From Capsaspora owczarzaki ATCC 30864 (lineage: Eukaryota; Opisthokonta; Filasterea), in NCBI RefSeq assembly GCF_000151315.2, contig NW_011887308.1:125649-189648 (forward strand): DNA of 64,000 nt, read 5' to 3'. Numbering within the stretch: the stretch's first letter is position 1; every line of letters begins with the position of its first letter. Positions 1 through 10,729 of this stretch are shown one piece after another. Below the pieces are notes generated by a model. The model saw only the letters and a list, made by a program, of their open reading frames with translations, did no database searches and was not told the DNA's origin. The translations under genes and the position numbers were made by a program.

Positions 1-1891
1 ATGATTGCTGGCGAGCGGCTGAAAGTAGCGGCTCTGGTCACCGAGATCAACGGCGCCAAGGTGGTTGAAGGAGACGTGGGTGAGCGGCGGAATGGTCAGA
101 ATGGACACAGGCGCTTGGGCGTTGGACAAGTCACGTACTCGGAATCTGCCGCCCTGAATGATCGTTTGATGAACATAATTCTCAAAGATAAGTCCGCGGT
201 TCGCGGCATGCTCTGGATGCCAGGCAGACCTACGCAGAAAGGCGAGGAGCTTCTGGCGTTCCTCTCTTAGCGCACGAGTCACAAATTTGTCGACCACCCA
301 GTTAGACGCGAAAATTAGGCCGCTGGCTTCGAAACTGTCCGGTAATACCTTGATGTGAAGGACTCGGTGTGAAATATCTTGCTCACCAGCAATCTGACCC
401 ACGGAATTGCGAACAGTCTTGACATTGCATGCATTAAGCGCCAGGTTCAAAAGTATTTCGGACTGAGGCAGAGTCAAACCACCATCGAGCACGTGACGCG
501 CGATGCCACCCCAACGATAAAACCGCTCCTCGGCAGCTTGCAGTCGCGCTTGAGTTGCATTCCTCTGGCGGATACATGCAAGAAGCTCGTCCCACGACCA
601 CACTGGCATGAACATCTTGGGGTTGGAGTCTTTTTGAAGTTCCTTCAAAATGTCCTTGCGTGGTGATGTAACGAGCAGGGTGTAAGCATTGTAGATGCCA
701 GCGGGATGGCCATCGACAAGGTACCAGGTCCTGGGATCCAGATTCGAAAGCTGGTCGGAAAAGGACTGCAGCGGAATGCTGCCTGTGTGGACGGTTAGGT
801 TCGGCTGCAGCCGGTATCGAATATCCGATCCGGGCTGAGCAGGCTCGTAAACCACAGTCAGCTGAGGGTGTTGCTGGAACAAGCGATACACAAAGTATGC
901 CGAAAAGAAGGTCTTGCCGATGCCTGGATTGCCGGTAACGATCCAGCTGTTTTTATGCTCAGCATTCGCAAGTGAGTTGATGATTGCGTCGAAAAGTCCA
1001 TAATAGCAGCTGCGGACCATAAGGACTGATCCCAGCTTGTAGTTCCCAAGCCAGAACACCCCGTCAGGCAGCGTCAAGAACCTCGTTTCATTGGGTTGAA
1101 GCGGCTGGTCTGGGTCACGATTCACCTCGACCATCTGGTTGGTGACAGGATCCAATCGAAAGACCCGCTCGGTCACTTGGTCGTCTTGAAGGGCTCGCCA
1201 AAATTTGACAAGCGAGTTGTCATCAGGCACTACAAAAAAAAAAAAAAAAAAATCGAGAGAGCAAAGTGAGCATTCTTCATCATCGCTCCTTTTCCTAATA
1301 CACGCATCTCAATAGAATGCAAGACATACAGAGCACCGGGCCTTGTGCTGCGGCTGGGGCTGGGGCTGAGTCGAGACGAGCTTCCAGACGGTTGAGACGC
1401 TCGTTGGCCATGTTGAGTCCTATTTGGATCTGTCGCGCGTCTGCCTCATACTGCAGAGCCAGTTGTTCTTGTTCTGCATTACGGGCGGCTGCATTACGGG
1501 CGGCTGCAGCAAGCTCGTTGAGGCGCTGGCGTTCCTTTCGGTCGGCTGCAATAGCTTTCGTCATTTCAGCGATCTCTGCTCGGAGTCCTGCTCGCTCGTC
1601 GGTCACCTCGTTGGGCGGCTGATTGGCTTGCTGGTCACCTTGCCTGGCTGGCTCGTTGACTGGCGCGTTGGCTCGCTCGTTGGCTGGCTGCTCGGCTGGC
1701 TGCTCGTCTGGCTGCAACTGGTCTGCGGCTCGAACTGCTTCGCGTGTTGCTGACTCCTCCAAGCGAGGGCGCACAATCTCATGTGGTGGGCGGTCTTGAG
1801 TGGGCGAGGCAGGTCGGCGAAGTTGCTGCTGTGGGGCGCTGCTTTGGCTGCCTTGGCTGTATTGGCTGGAATCAGACATTGAACCAGACAT
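1..1891 (-). CDS. Crinkler/RHS-type effector-like NTPase-nuclease, copy A (cut by left window edge)
   Basis: Two exons are visible on the minus strand: 1891-1330 (start Met at 1891, or at 1879 as in copy B) and 1229 to the edge, joined by a GT-AG intron with a T-rich 3' end. Exon 1 encodes a Ser/Gln/Pro/Glu-rich leader followed by an Ala/Arg/Glu-rich coiled coil. Exon 2 carries a Walker A motif (GNPGIGKT), a Walker B-like WYLVDGH, a conserved MPVWSWDEL segment and a WGGIAR motif. This order is typical of the P-loop NTPase found in oomycete and fungal Crinklers and trypanosome RHS proteins (CR effector superfamily). The nuclease end lies beyond the window. No signal peptide is visible, so the product is probably intracellular. 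The visible part appears open throughout. The family assignment is from motifs; the role in this organism is unknown. Confidence 0.8.
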
Positions 1892-1928
1892 GGAAAAAGA
1901 GAAAACAAAAATGACCGACCTCCACGCT

Positions 1929-2026
1929 CGCTGGTGATGTTTTATGAAAGTCAAAATTCATTTATGCTGACTGGAGCAAGGGGAGGGTGCTGGGGTGGTG
2001 GGAAGGGTCGAAAAGCGCGCGGGGGG
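1929..2026 (+). repeat. About 90-bp direct repeat, copy 1 (upstream of the deubiquitinase gene)
   Basis: The segment beginning cgctggtgatgttttatg and ending in a GC-rich gcgcgcgggggg tract is matched by a second copy at 6334-6422 in the same orientation, with a few substitutions and one short length difference. The pair brackets the deubiquitinase gene. This copy lies just 5' of effector copy A. Its nature is unknown. Confidence 0.75.
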
Positions 2027-2161
2027 TAACAACCTGGCGCAGATTGCATCGTTCGATACTCGTAGTGAGCGCTCACAGTCAGCTCATGTTATGTTGATCA
2101 CCAAGTCACCACCAACAATCATAGACCAATAGGCAATCATAACAGAGGTCGATCACGAAGA
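2027..2161. promoter_or_regulatory. Short divergent intergenic region
   Basis: This is the spacer between the head of effector copy A (minus strand, behind the repeat) and the deubiquitinase start codon. It must hold the deubiquitinase promoter. I see no TATA box or other definite element. Confidence 0.4.
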
Positions 2162-3000
2162 ATGGCCCTGCATAATGGGAATGCAATGGGAGGCAGTCCT
2201 TTCCCAACTTCACACAAACACATGAAGTTCAATAGCGCAGAGCCCGCTCTGCTGCAGCGGCAACGCGAGGACATGCAGATCGACGACCGCCTTGCTGCCA
2301 ACCGCGTGATGCAGGCACATCAACGTCGCCTCGACTTTGTGCGTCCGAGCAAGCCAGACACGGCCATGGACGCCCTGCGCAAGCTGTATGCGCCGATCAA
2401 CGACCAGCCACATGGCAGCCAGGCTCAAACCCAAGGGCAAAGCACGCATCATGCTCATCAGCCACACAAGCCGCCCGCCGCGACAGCCACGGCGAAGCAG
2501 CAACAGCCACATGCTGGCAAGGGCATGGCAGGCTCGAACGGCGCTCCGGTGAACGGGCATCTTAGCGCACCGAAACAGAACGGGAAACCGAACGGCGCAG
2601 CTCAGCCAGCTCGAGTCCAATCGCCCGGGTCAGGTGCCAAAGCTGCTGCTGCTGCTGCTGCTGCTGCTCACACGACCACTGCCAGTACCACCACAAGTGC
2701 TACGACAAGCGCTGGCGGGCTGCCGTGGTGGTGGCCGTCGGACGGAATCTCGCCGCCGGATCAGCTCAAGACGCTCTTCCCGCCAGAGATTGTGCTCAAA
2801 CACCTCAAGTGGCACTCGACGTTCCCGATTGGCTCGGGCCTGTCAAACATGGGCAATACCTGCTTCTTGAATTCCGTGCTGCAGTGTCTGACGTACACCC
2901 CTCCGCTCGCATCGTACGCGCTGTCTGGCGCTCACTCCCAAGCCTGTAAGTCCATAACTTTGCTGCGCTTCATGCTTCTTGTCGCTGTGGCGCAAAAAAC

Positions 3001-3031
<31 letters not shown>

Positions 3032-6000
3032 TTGCATTTCCCCCCCCCCCGCTCCGCTCCCGCCTTGTTTCCCACTCTGATCACTAATCACGAGCGTCAA
3101 ATCTGCTCCCAATGACCTGTCCTTGCTCGCTGCTTGACTCAATTCAGGCCGTCTCCCGGAAATCTGCATGTGCTGCGAACTCGAGCAGCACATTCGCCGC
3201 GCGCTTGTGCATCGTGGCAATATTGCGCCCAAGCCAATCATTCGACAACTTCGCAAAATCGGCTCCTTCCGACTGGGTCACCAGGAGGATGCGCACGAAT
3301 TCTTGCGCTGTCTGATGGAATCGGTCCAGCAAAGCATCCTCAAGTCGTTCGGCGGTGAGAAGCGGATTGCTCATCGCGTGCAAGAGACAACCCTTGTGCA
3401 TCAGATGCTTGGTGGCTATTCGAACAGCCGCGTGCACTGCACCAACTGCAAAGCCAACTCGGACACCTACGAGGCCTTCCTCGACCTCAGCTTGGATATC
3501 GGCAACTGTGCCAGTGTGGCTGATGCGTTGGCCAAGTACACTGTGATTGAGCGTCTCGAAAAGAATGCGTACAATTGCGAAAAGTAAGAAAGCCCCCCCC
3601 CCAAAAAAAAATATGTCGTGTTGCTTGAATTTCTGTCTGAATGCGTGACGTGATTCTTTCTTTTTGTTTTGCCCATCTTATTTGGTGTGCTTGTGAACTG
3701 ACTGTCTACGTTTCTGCTTGGTGCCCGACTCAGATGCAAACGTAAAGTCACAGCAACAAAGCAAACAAGTATTCACCGCGCTCCAAATGTGCTCTCGCTT
3801 CACCTGAAGCGCTTTGACTTTCTCCGCTCCCACAATGCCAAGATCAACCGACCCATCAGGTTTGACGAGGAGTTGGACCTGTCTCCCTTCATGAGCAAGG
3901 GCTTGGTAAGCGTCCAAAGCGCTGCACGTTCAATTCATGTCAACCCCTGTATTTCACCATGCATTTTCCAATTTTTTTTTGGTTGCAGCCTCAACAAAAC
4001 CTGCGGTACCGCTTGTATGCAGTGCTGGTGCATGCAGGCCATTCGTGCCATTCGGGCCACTACTACTGCTATGTGCGCAATTCCGACAACCAGTGGTACG
4101 AGATGAACGACAGCCATGTAAGTCAACCTCAGATGGCAGCCATGTTTGACCTGAATGACTCTAGAGAATGATAGATGCTGTGCAAAACGAACGTCGTCTC
4201 ATTTTCGCATTGACGGCCAATTTTTGGCGTTTTTGTTTTTCTGCTTTTCAGGTATCAAGAACAAGCGTCAATAATGTGCTTCGGCAACAAGCATACATCC
4301 TGTTTTATACTCGGGTAGATGCTGCCAGCACATTCAAGGCATCTGCCGCTGCTCAAGCGACGGCATCACAGCCAGCCCCTGCCACGCACGTCTCCAGCAA
4401 GGCGGCTGCGTCGCCAGCGTCGCCAGCGTCGCCAGCACCGACTACCGTCGCCTCGAACGCCGCGACCAGTCAAGCAGTAGCAGCTCCAATGGATACCGAC
4501 AGTGGAGACGACTTGGGACGTCCGATTGATCGTTCCAAGATCAAGCTTCAAATCGCCGCTTCGACACCGGCGGCCTCCCCCAAACCGAATGCTGAAATTG
4601 TCCCTCTTCCGCAACGGCTGCCCAGTTGGCTCACCCAGCCAACACCGCCGGCGTCGCCAGGATCGAAAATGCCAGCGCTTGTCGCGCTCGATAACATTTT
4701 CGAGATAGAAGAGTTTGCGCCTTCGCGCTCTCCTCCGCCTTCCGAAGATCCCGCGCTTGCTGGCGAGCGCAACGACATGGGGTGGAATGTATCAACGTCC
4801 GACGAGCAACTCGACAAGTTCTGGGTCGAAGCCATCAAACAGCGTCGCGCCGAAGTCGGAATCGAAGACTCAGACGCCGAGGAGGCGGATGACGACGAAG
4901 CCGATGACTTTTGGAGCCGTCTTCAACCCTTCCACTGCACTCCCAACCACTTGTGGACCGAAGAAGCTCAAGTAAAGCTCTTTGAAAAGCTAGAGCTCGA
5001 GTATGTTGCTGCTCAACGTCAGTTGGAGCAGCTCCGTCGCCGTCAGGACGATGACGACGATTCGGACGACGAGGATGATGAGGATGACGAAGATTCGGAC
5101 GACGAGGATGATGAAAATGATGAAGAAGATGAAGACGAAGAAGACGAGGAAGACGAGGACGATGATGACGAAGAAGAAGAAGAGGACGACGACGAAATCG
5201 GCGCCCCCTCTATGCCAGCTCCCAAGAGTCAACCAAAGGCCACGACGCCCTTCCAAGGTGCAAGCGTGATTGCAGCAGCAGCAGCAGCAGCTGTGCCAGC
5301 GGTCAATCTTAACAAGCAACCCGCGACAACTGCTGATCAGCCTCGCAACGGAACTTCTGCCAAGCGAGGTCTGTCTGAAATGATGGCTGTTGCCAAGGCA
5401 CCCGCCACTTCCAACAAAGATGAGAGCGAAGTCAGCGAGGATGACGAGCCGGTTCACGTTGCCAAGAAGCCACACGCGCTCGAGTCGTCTGCCGCTCCCG
5501 CACCAGCCCGGGGCATGTTGTCCGCGTCAGCGCCCAAACCCGCCAGCAAGCAGCTGCCACCCCAAGATCTCTTGGATCACTTGCACGAACGATCGTTTGA
5601 CCGCTTGGGACAGGATGGTAAGTGTTTTGTTTTGTGACGGGATGGGATTCTCGTTGTCGTTGGTTTTCTGACACTATGGCTTTCCGTTTATTGTGATTCC
5701 TTTCAGTGCGTACTTGGGGTGACACCCCTAATAACACGGATAACTCTATTGGCTTTGGGATGAAAAAGCGCATGAAGTACAGCCAGATGGATCGCGAGAT
5801 TGACAAGGGTCGCGTCAAGAAGGTGAAGACGCACAAGCGTGAGCAAGAGCAAGAGCAGACCGATCAGCCCGCAGTCAACCCGTTCCAAGCTCAGTTCGAA
5901 TTGAGCAAATCCCACAAAGGTAGGCGAACGCGGGAACGGAGGACTGGTGTTTTTTTTTTTTTTTTTTGGGAGTGGGTTTTTAGGGGTTTTTTGTGGATGA

Positions 6001-6229
6001 ACGAGCACTGACTCACGCTTCTTTCTTTTGTGTTGCAGCTCATGCAGCCCAGTCTGGTCGCCGCGTCGACGACGATCACGGTAGCTCGCGAGGTGGCCGC
6101 GGAGGTCGTGGCGGCTTCCGTGCTGGCCGCGGTGGTGGTCGAGGAGGTGGCCGCGGTGGTCGTGGCGGTCGTGGCGGCGGTCGAGGTGGTGGCCGCGGAG
6201 GTCGAGGAGGTCGAGGAGGTCGATCATAA
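2162..6229 (+). CDS. USP36/USP42-like ubiquitin-specific protease with acidic tract and RGG tail
   Basis: Seven exons (2162-2945, 3148-3583, 3734-3905, 3989-4117, 4252-5617, 5707-5919, 6039-6229) join in frame to a protein of about 1096 residues. It is a cysteine peptidase that removes ubiquitin. The Cys box ([13 protein letters not shown], catalytic Cys about 234), the QEDAHEFL box, a CxxC zinc site interrupted by an intron, and the His box (SGHYYCY, His about 488, then WYEMND) are all present and closest to the USP36/USP42/USP17 branch. After the catalytic domain come a Pro/Ala-rich region, an almost pure Asp/Glu run (about residues 772-824), basic segments and a last exon that is a glycine-arginine RGG box. 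USP36 of animals is nucleolar; an RGG tail fits RNA or nucleolar binding, which is inference. A long A run sits in intron 1. Confidence 0.9.
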
Positions 6230-6333
6230 GCGCCTTTGGTTCTTCGCACGTCTCGTCGTGACTTGTTGTCGTGTGTATTTTGAAGTCATGTGGGGTTGGT
6301 TTGAATCTTTGTGGTTTGAAAAATGACTGTCTC

Positions 6334-6422
6334 CGCTGGTGATGTTTTATGAAAGTAAAAATTGATCTATGCTGACTGGAACAAGGGGAGGGCGCTGGGA
6401 AGGGTCGAAAAAAGCGCGGGGG
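6334..6422 (+). repeat. About 90-bp direct repeat, copy 2 (downstream of the deubiquitinase gene)
   Basis: This is the second copy of the repeat at 1929-2026, starting about 105 bp after the deubiquitinase stop codon and in the same orientation. It lacks a short GT/GG-rich stretch present in copy 1. It may form part of the 3' untranslated region. Confidence 0.75.
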
Positions 6423-6631
6423 AGCCTGCCCTGATCCAACCGCAAGAGCTGAATCTCTTCACATCCTCAATCTACAGATTCCCGCTATTGCGAACTGTAC
6501 GAAAACGGTCTCGATGGTTACACCCGAGAGGGAGGTATAGGTAGACACGAAGTCTATTGAGCACCGAGCTACAGATATGGGTTGGGGTGTAACAGAGCAA
6601 TCATCCGAATCTAAATCCTGCCGACCCACTA
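6423..6631. other. Intergenic spacer without a recognisable gene
   Basis: This is unique sequence between the 90-bp repeat and the 135-bp repeat. Its last 15-20 bases (near 6618-6631) resemble the very end of effector copy B, as if a 3' end of a lost copy lies here. No supportable coding region was seen. Confidence 0.4.
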
Positions 6632-6766
6632 ATCCCACCAATTTGGCATTGTTTCTGTCGTATTAAATAAAGCGAGTTCAAAGAGACCTTGTTGGAGGAG
6701 GGCGGAGACGGAGCGGTTGTTCAACGGTACAGCTCCCTTCAAATGCCAGTCAACACATCGACCCCA
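6632..6766 (+). repeat. 135-bp direct repeat, copy 1: orphan 3' tail of an effector gene
   Basis: This is almost identical (about six differences by eye) to 9042-9177, which is the 3' flank of effector copy B and includes an AATAAA signal (here 6666-6671). Because no effector body precedes it, it looks like the leftover tail of an older tandem unit. Confidence 0.8.
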
Positions 6767-6876
6767 AATCCAAGCGGCTGCTCACCAAACAGGGGAATCC
6801 ATTGGACTCTCACTGAACTTGCATTGGGGTGTTGTGTGTGGTCGATATTGAGGTCACTCATTTTTTTTCCCCCCAA

Positions 6877-9042
6877 ATGTCTGATTCCAGCCAATACAGC
6901 CAAGGCAGCCAAAGCAGCGCCCCACAGCAGCAACTTCGCCGACCTGCCTCGCCCACTCAAGACCGCCCACCACATGAGATTGTGCGCCCTCGCTTGGAGG
7001 AGTCAGCAACACGCGAGGCAGTTCGAGCCGCAGACCAGTTGCAGCCAGCCGAGCAGCCAGCCGAGCAGCCAGCCAACGAGCGAGCCAACGCGCCAGTCAA
7101 CGAGCCAGCCAGGCAAGGTGGCCAGCAAGCCAACGAGCCAGACAACGAGCGAAGACTCAACACAGAGATCGCTCGATTGAACGTTCGTATTGAGCAGAAC
7201 GAAACTCGACTCAGGCGCTACGAGCAAGATGCTGCAGCCGCCCGGAATGCAGAACAAGAACAACTGGCTCTGCAGTATGAGGCAGACGCGCGACAGATCC
7301 TGGCAATCATCGGGAGCGCAACCGCTGATCTGGCAACGACTCGTCAACGACTGTTCGCCCTGACCCCAGCCCCAGCCCCAGCCCCGCGTCAATGTATGGT
7401 GATCCATTCTATTGAGATTCTTGTATTAGGAAAAGGAGCGATGATGAAGAATGCTCACTTTGCTCTCTCTCGATTTTTTTTTTTTTTGTTTTGTTTTGCA
7501 GTGCCCAATGACAACTCGCTTGTCAAATTTTGGCGAGCCCTTCAAGACGACCAAGTGACCGAGCGGGTCTTTCGATTGGATCCTGTCACCAACCAGATGG
7601 TCGAGGTGAATGGTGACCCAGACCAGCCGCTTCAACCCAATGAGACGAGGTTCTTGACGCTGCCTGACGGGGTGTTCTGGCTGGGGAACTACTTGCTGGG
7701 GTCAGTCCTCATGGTCCGCAGCTGCTACTATGGACTTTTCGACGCAATCACCAACCCATCTGCGAATCCTGCGCAAAAAAACGGGCGTATTGTCACCGGC
7801 AATCCAGGCATTGGCAAGACCTTCTTTTCGGCATACTTTGTCTATCGCTTGTTTCAGCAACACCGTCCGCTGACTGTGGTGTACGAGCCTGCAGTGAAGC
7901 CAACCACGGACAGATACCTTCTTCAAACGGATGGGAATGTGTTGCTGGGCACTTTCGACAGCTTCCGAGACATCCTTCAGAACCGTCGCCCCAACGTCTG
8001 GTACCTTGTCGATGGCCACGCACCTGGTTTCTACAATGCCTACACCCTGCTCGTCACACCACTATGCCGCAAAATTTACAAGGAGCTCGAGTACACCTCC
8101 TATCCCATGATGTCCATGCCAGTGTGGTCGTGGGACGAGCTTCTTGCATGTATGCGCCAGCTAAACCTGGATCTAGAGCAAGTGCAAGCTGCCGAGGAGC
8201 GGTTTCATCGTTGGGGCGGCATCGCACGACATGTGCTCAATCGTGCTATGACTCTGGAGACGGCCGAACGGTATTTACAGCAGGCGCTTCAGGGTCGCAC
8301 GGTCGCGGCTATTCGCGACGCCGTGGGTCAGATCGCCGGAGAGCAGGATGTATCACACCGAATCCTTCACATCGCTCTCACATCTGGGCCCGAATCGTTC
8401 CTGCTGCACCACACCCGCCTCGTGTTTGCGTCTGACTGGGTGGCCGACCAATTTTTGGATCGTGCGTATGAAGCCGAGCGCGAAAACCTGATCAACTTTT
8501 TACGTGCGTCTGCCGCGTTTGGAGAGACTGCGGCGCTTCGCGGACATCTGCTTGAGAGGTTCGCCCATCGTCTCATCTGTCAGGGTGGCACTTTCCGAAT
8601 TCGTAACTTGTCCAACGCCCAAGCGCCTGAGTCCTCTCTGACCATTCCGCAGCTCACATATGTCCGCTTTCACAAACTTGACGACGTTGATCTCCATCTT
8701 CAGAACCGTTACTTTCGTCCATCCTCCGGCAACCATCCGGCCTTCGACGCCATCATTTCGCCTCACACGTTCCTGCAGATGACCGTCAGTCAAGACCATC
8801 CTGTCAAAGCGCAACGATTGAGCGAGGCCATTCAACGTATGCCAGCTGATCGCGTTCCCCAACTGTACTTTGTGGTGCCCGCAGATATTTTCGAGACTTT
8901 TCGGCCGCAGCCCTACCACACTACCGATGGTCACGTGTTTCAGAATAGACAGGCAATACCTGCAAATGTCCAGCGCGTTCAGCAATTTGCTTTGTGTATT
9001 TCCTTCACACCCAGGATACCCCCGACCCCTGCAATCCGCTGA
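6877..9042 (+). CDS. Crinkler/RHS-type effector-like NTPase-nuclease, copy B (looks whole)
   Basis: The start at 6877 is chosen because copy A aligns from the same Met. Exon 1 (6877-7393) and exon 2 (7502-9042) join through a 108-nt intron with a T-rich 3' end; the intron length is a multiple of three and open, so retention would also stay in frame. The spliced product is about 685 residues. The first about 80 residues match copy A with one difference, followed by a coiled coil. Exon 2 has Walker A (GNPGIGKT), Walker B (WYLVDGH), MPVWSWDEL, a WGGIARHVL motif, then a C-terminal domain with FDAI, FLQMT and HPVK, the signature of the PD-(D/E)XK-like nuclease of Crinkler/RHS proteins. No secretion signal is visible. 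In this family the nuclease is toxin-like. The gene appears intact; activity and target are unknown. Confidence 0.85.
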   Translation: MSDSSQYSQGSQSSAPQQQLRRPASPTQDRPPHEIVRPRLEESATREAVRAADQLQPAEQPAEQPANERANAPVNEPARQGGQQANEPDNERRLNTEIARLNVRIEQNETRLRRYEQDAAAARNAEQEQLALQYEADARQILAIIGSATADLATTRQRLFALTPAPAPAPRQCMVIHSIEILVLGKGAMMKNAHFALSRFFFFLFCFAVPNDNSLVKFWRALQDDQVTERVFRLDPVTNQMVEVNGDPDQPLQPNETRFLTLPDGVFWLGNYLLGSVLMVRSCYYGLFDAITNPSANPAQKNGRIVTGNPGIGKTFFSAYFVYRLFQQHRPLTVVYEPAVKPTTDRYLLQTDGNVLLGTFDSFRDILQNRRPNVWYLVDGHAPGFYNAYTLLVTPLCRKIYKELEYTSYPMMSMPVWSWDELLACMRQLNLDLEQVQAAEERFHRWGGIARHVLNRAMTLETAERYLQQALQGRTVAAIRDAVGQIAGEQDVSHRILHIALTSGPESFLLHHTRLVFASDWVADQFLDRAYEAERENLINFLRASAAFGETAALRGHLLERFAHRLICQGGTFRIRNLSNAQAPESSLTIPQLTYVRFHKLDDVDLHLQNRYFRPSSGNHPAFDAIISPHTFLQMTVSQDHPVKAQRLSEAIQRMPADRVPQLYFVVPADIFETFRPQPYHTTDGHVFQNRQAIPANVQRVQQFALCISFTPRIPPTPAIR

Positions 9043-9177
9043 TCCCACCAATTTGACATTGTTTCCTGTCGCATTAAATAAAGCGCATTCAAAGAGACCT
9101 GGTTGGAGGAGGGCGGAGACGGAGCGGTTGTTCAACGGTACAGCTCCCTTCAAATGCCAGTCAACACATCGACCCCA
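9042..9177 (+). repeat. 135-bp direct repeat, copy 2: 3' flank of effector copy B
   Basis: It begins at the copy B stop codon and runs to the head of copy C. It contains AATAAA at 9077-9082, the likely polyadenylation signal of copy B. It pairs with 6632-6766, so copy B is bracketed by near-identical direct repeats. Confidence 0.8.
9077..9082 (+). terminator. Polyadenylation signal of effector copy B
   Basis: AATAAA lies 35 bases after the stop codon, inside the 135-bp repeat. Confidence 0.6.
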
Positions 9178-10729
9178 CGCCGGTCAAGTGACCCAGCAGG
9201 TGGTGCGACTGAATTTCGATACGAACCAGATGGTCGAGGTGGATCCTGCCGCCAGACAGCCGCTTCAGATGGATCGTGTTCCGAGCCGGGTCGCCAACTT
9301 GGTCGACATCCACCTCTTGACTCTGCCTGAGGGCGTGTTCTGGCTTGGACGGCCTGATTTGGGATCAGACCTCATGGTTCGCGACTGCTACTCTGGGTTG
9401 TTCGACGAGATCACGGCGCCGAAGTTTGCAACGCAGCTTCGTTGGGTTGTCACTGGCAATCCAGGCATCGGCAAGACGTTCTTCTCGGGCTACTTTATCT
9501 ATCGTCTGCTTCAGCAGAATCCCCAGCTGACTATAGTTTACGAGCCGGCGCAGCAGGACACCAAGAACAGATACCTCCTTCAACCTGATGGAACAGTCCT
9601 TAGTGGAGTTTACTCTCCAGCCGACAACTTTGTAGATGAGTGTTTTCGGACTCGTCGCGACGATGTCTGGTTCATTGCAGACGGACACACACCAACATTT
9701 TATGGCAACGCGCGCACCCTGCTCGTCACTTCTCCCTGTAGCAATTTTGACAAGAAACTGTTAAAGGAATATGCTTCCAAACTGTACATGCCTGTGTGGT
9801 CCTGGAACGAGCTGTCGTGCTGCTTGCTGCACTCTCTTCGTCGAGAAAATGCGGACAGTGCTCGAATCCTATCCGCAATGGATTCCGCGAATGAACGGTT
9901 TCGACATTGGGGTGGGATTGCCCGCGTAGTGTTGGGAGCGGTTTTCGGCTCGGACGAGATCGATTAGCTGAAAGACCTTGAGCGTGCCATCCGATCCTTC
10001 TCGCTGCAGTCTGTCGCGTCTGTAGGTCAGCCCGATCAGGACGATTTCGTCCTGCACCGCGTGCTGCACATCGAAGTTCTTCCCGCATCGTGGGAGGATG
10101 AGCGTGGCAACACGCATCCTTCATTCTTGAAAAGTCGTCTAGTCTTTGCGTCGGATTGGGTTCGGGAACAAACCTTGGAAAGTCTCGTGCGAGATGAGCG
10201 CAATCAACTTTTGCTGTTTCTCAAAAGGGTGTATCGGCAGGAAGAGTTCGCCACGCTTTACGGACTTTGTTTTGAGAAGTATGCTCATTTCGTTCTTCAG
10301 CAAGGTGGCGCTTTTGAAGTTCGGGCCTTGTCCGCCAACCAGCCAGCTGGCGTGACTACTTTGAACGTTCAACCACTCACGTACCGCCCGTTTGCGAGCC
10401 TTGCACAAGTCAATCTCGGGACGCCGAACAGCTACTTTCAGCTATCTTTCAGCAACCTTGCGGCCATCGATGCCATCATCTCGCCCAACAAATTCTTGCA
10501 GATGACCGCCAGTTCAAACCACCCTGTCAAAGCGAAAGGATTGAGTGATGCCAATGCTCGTATGCCAGACGACAATGCTCCCGAACTGTACTGTGTGGTG
10601 CCTTCTGCACTCTTCCCCGATTTCAGGGCGCAGCCATACCAGGGGGTCGATGGCCACGTGCTTCGTTTGACTCCTCCGAATATTCAGCAAGTCGTCCAAT
10701 TTGCACTCTGCATCTCTGACACATCTTGA
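9178..10729 (+). pseudogene. Crinkler/RHS-type effector-like gene, copy C (fossil)
   Basis: This is homologous to exon 2 of copies A and B: the NTPase part (GNPGIGKT, WFIADGH, MPVWSWNEL, WGGIARVVL) followed by the nuclease part (AIDAII, FLQMT, HPVKAKG). No coiled-coil leader like that of copies A and B is visible; the homology begins directly after the 135-bp repeat. The body appears broken, with about one break by eye, and is otherwise well preserved, which suggests a young fossil. It is more diverged from A and B than they are from each other. AATAAA at 10758-10763 follows it. Confidence 0.75.

Noticed and set aside
1-666. Plus-strand open frames at the left edge
   Set aside because: They are opposite the effector copy A exon, whose minus-strand translation aligns to copies B and C.
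5003-5225. Ser-only and Met/Thr-rich frames over the acidic tract
   Set aside because: These are alternate readings of the GA-rich repeat that encodes the Asp/Glu run of the deubiquitinase.
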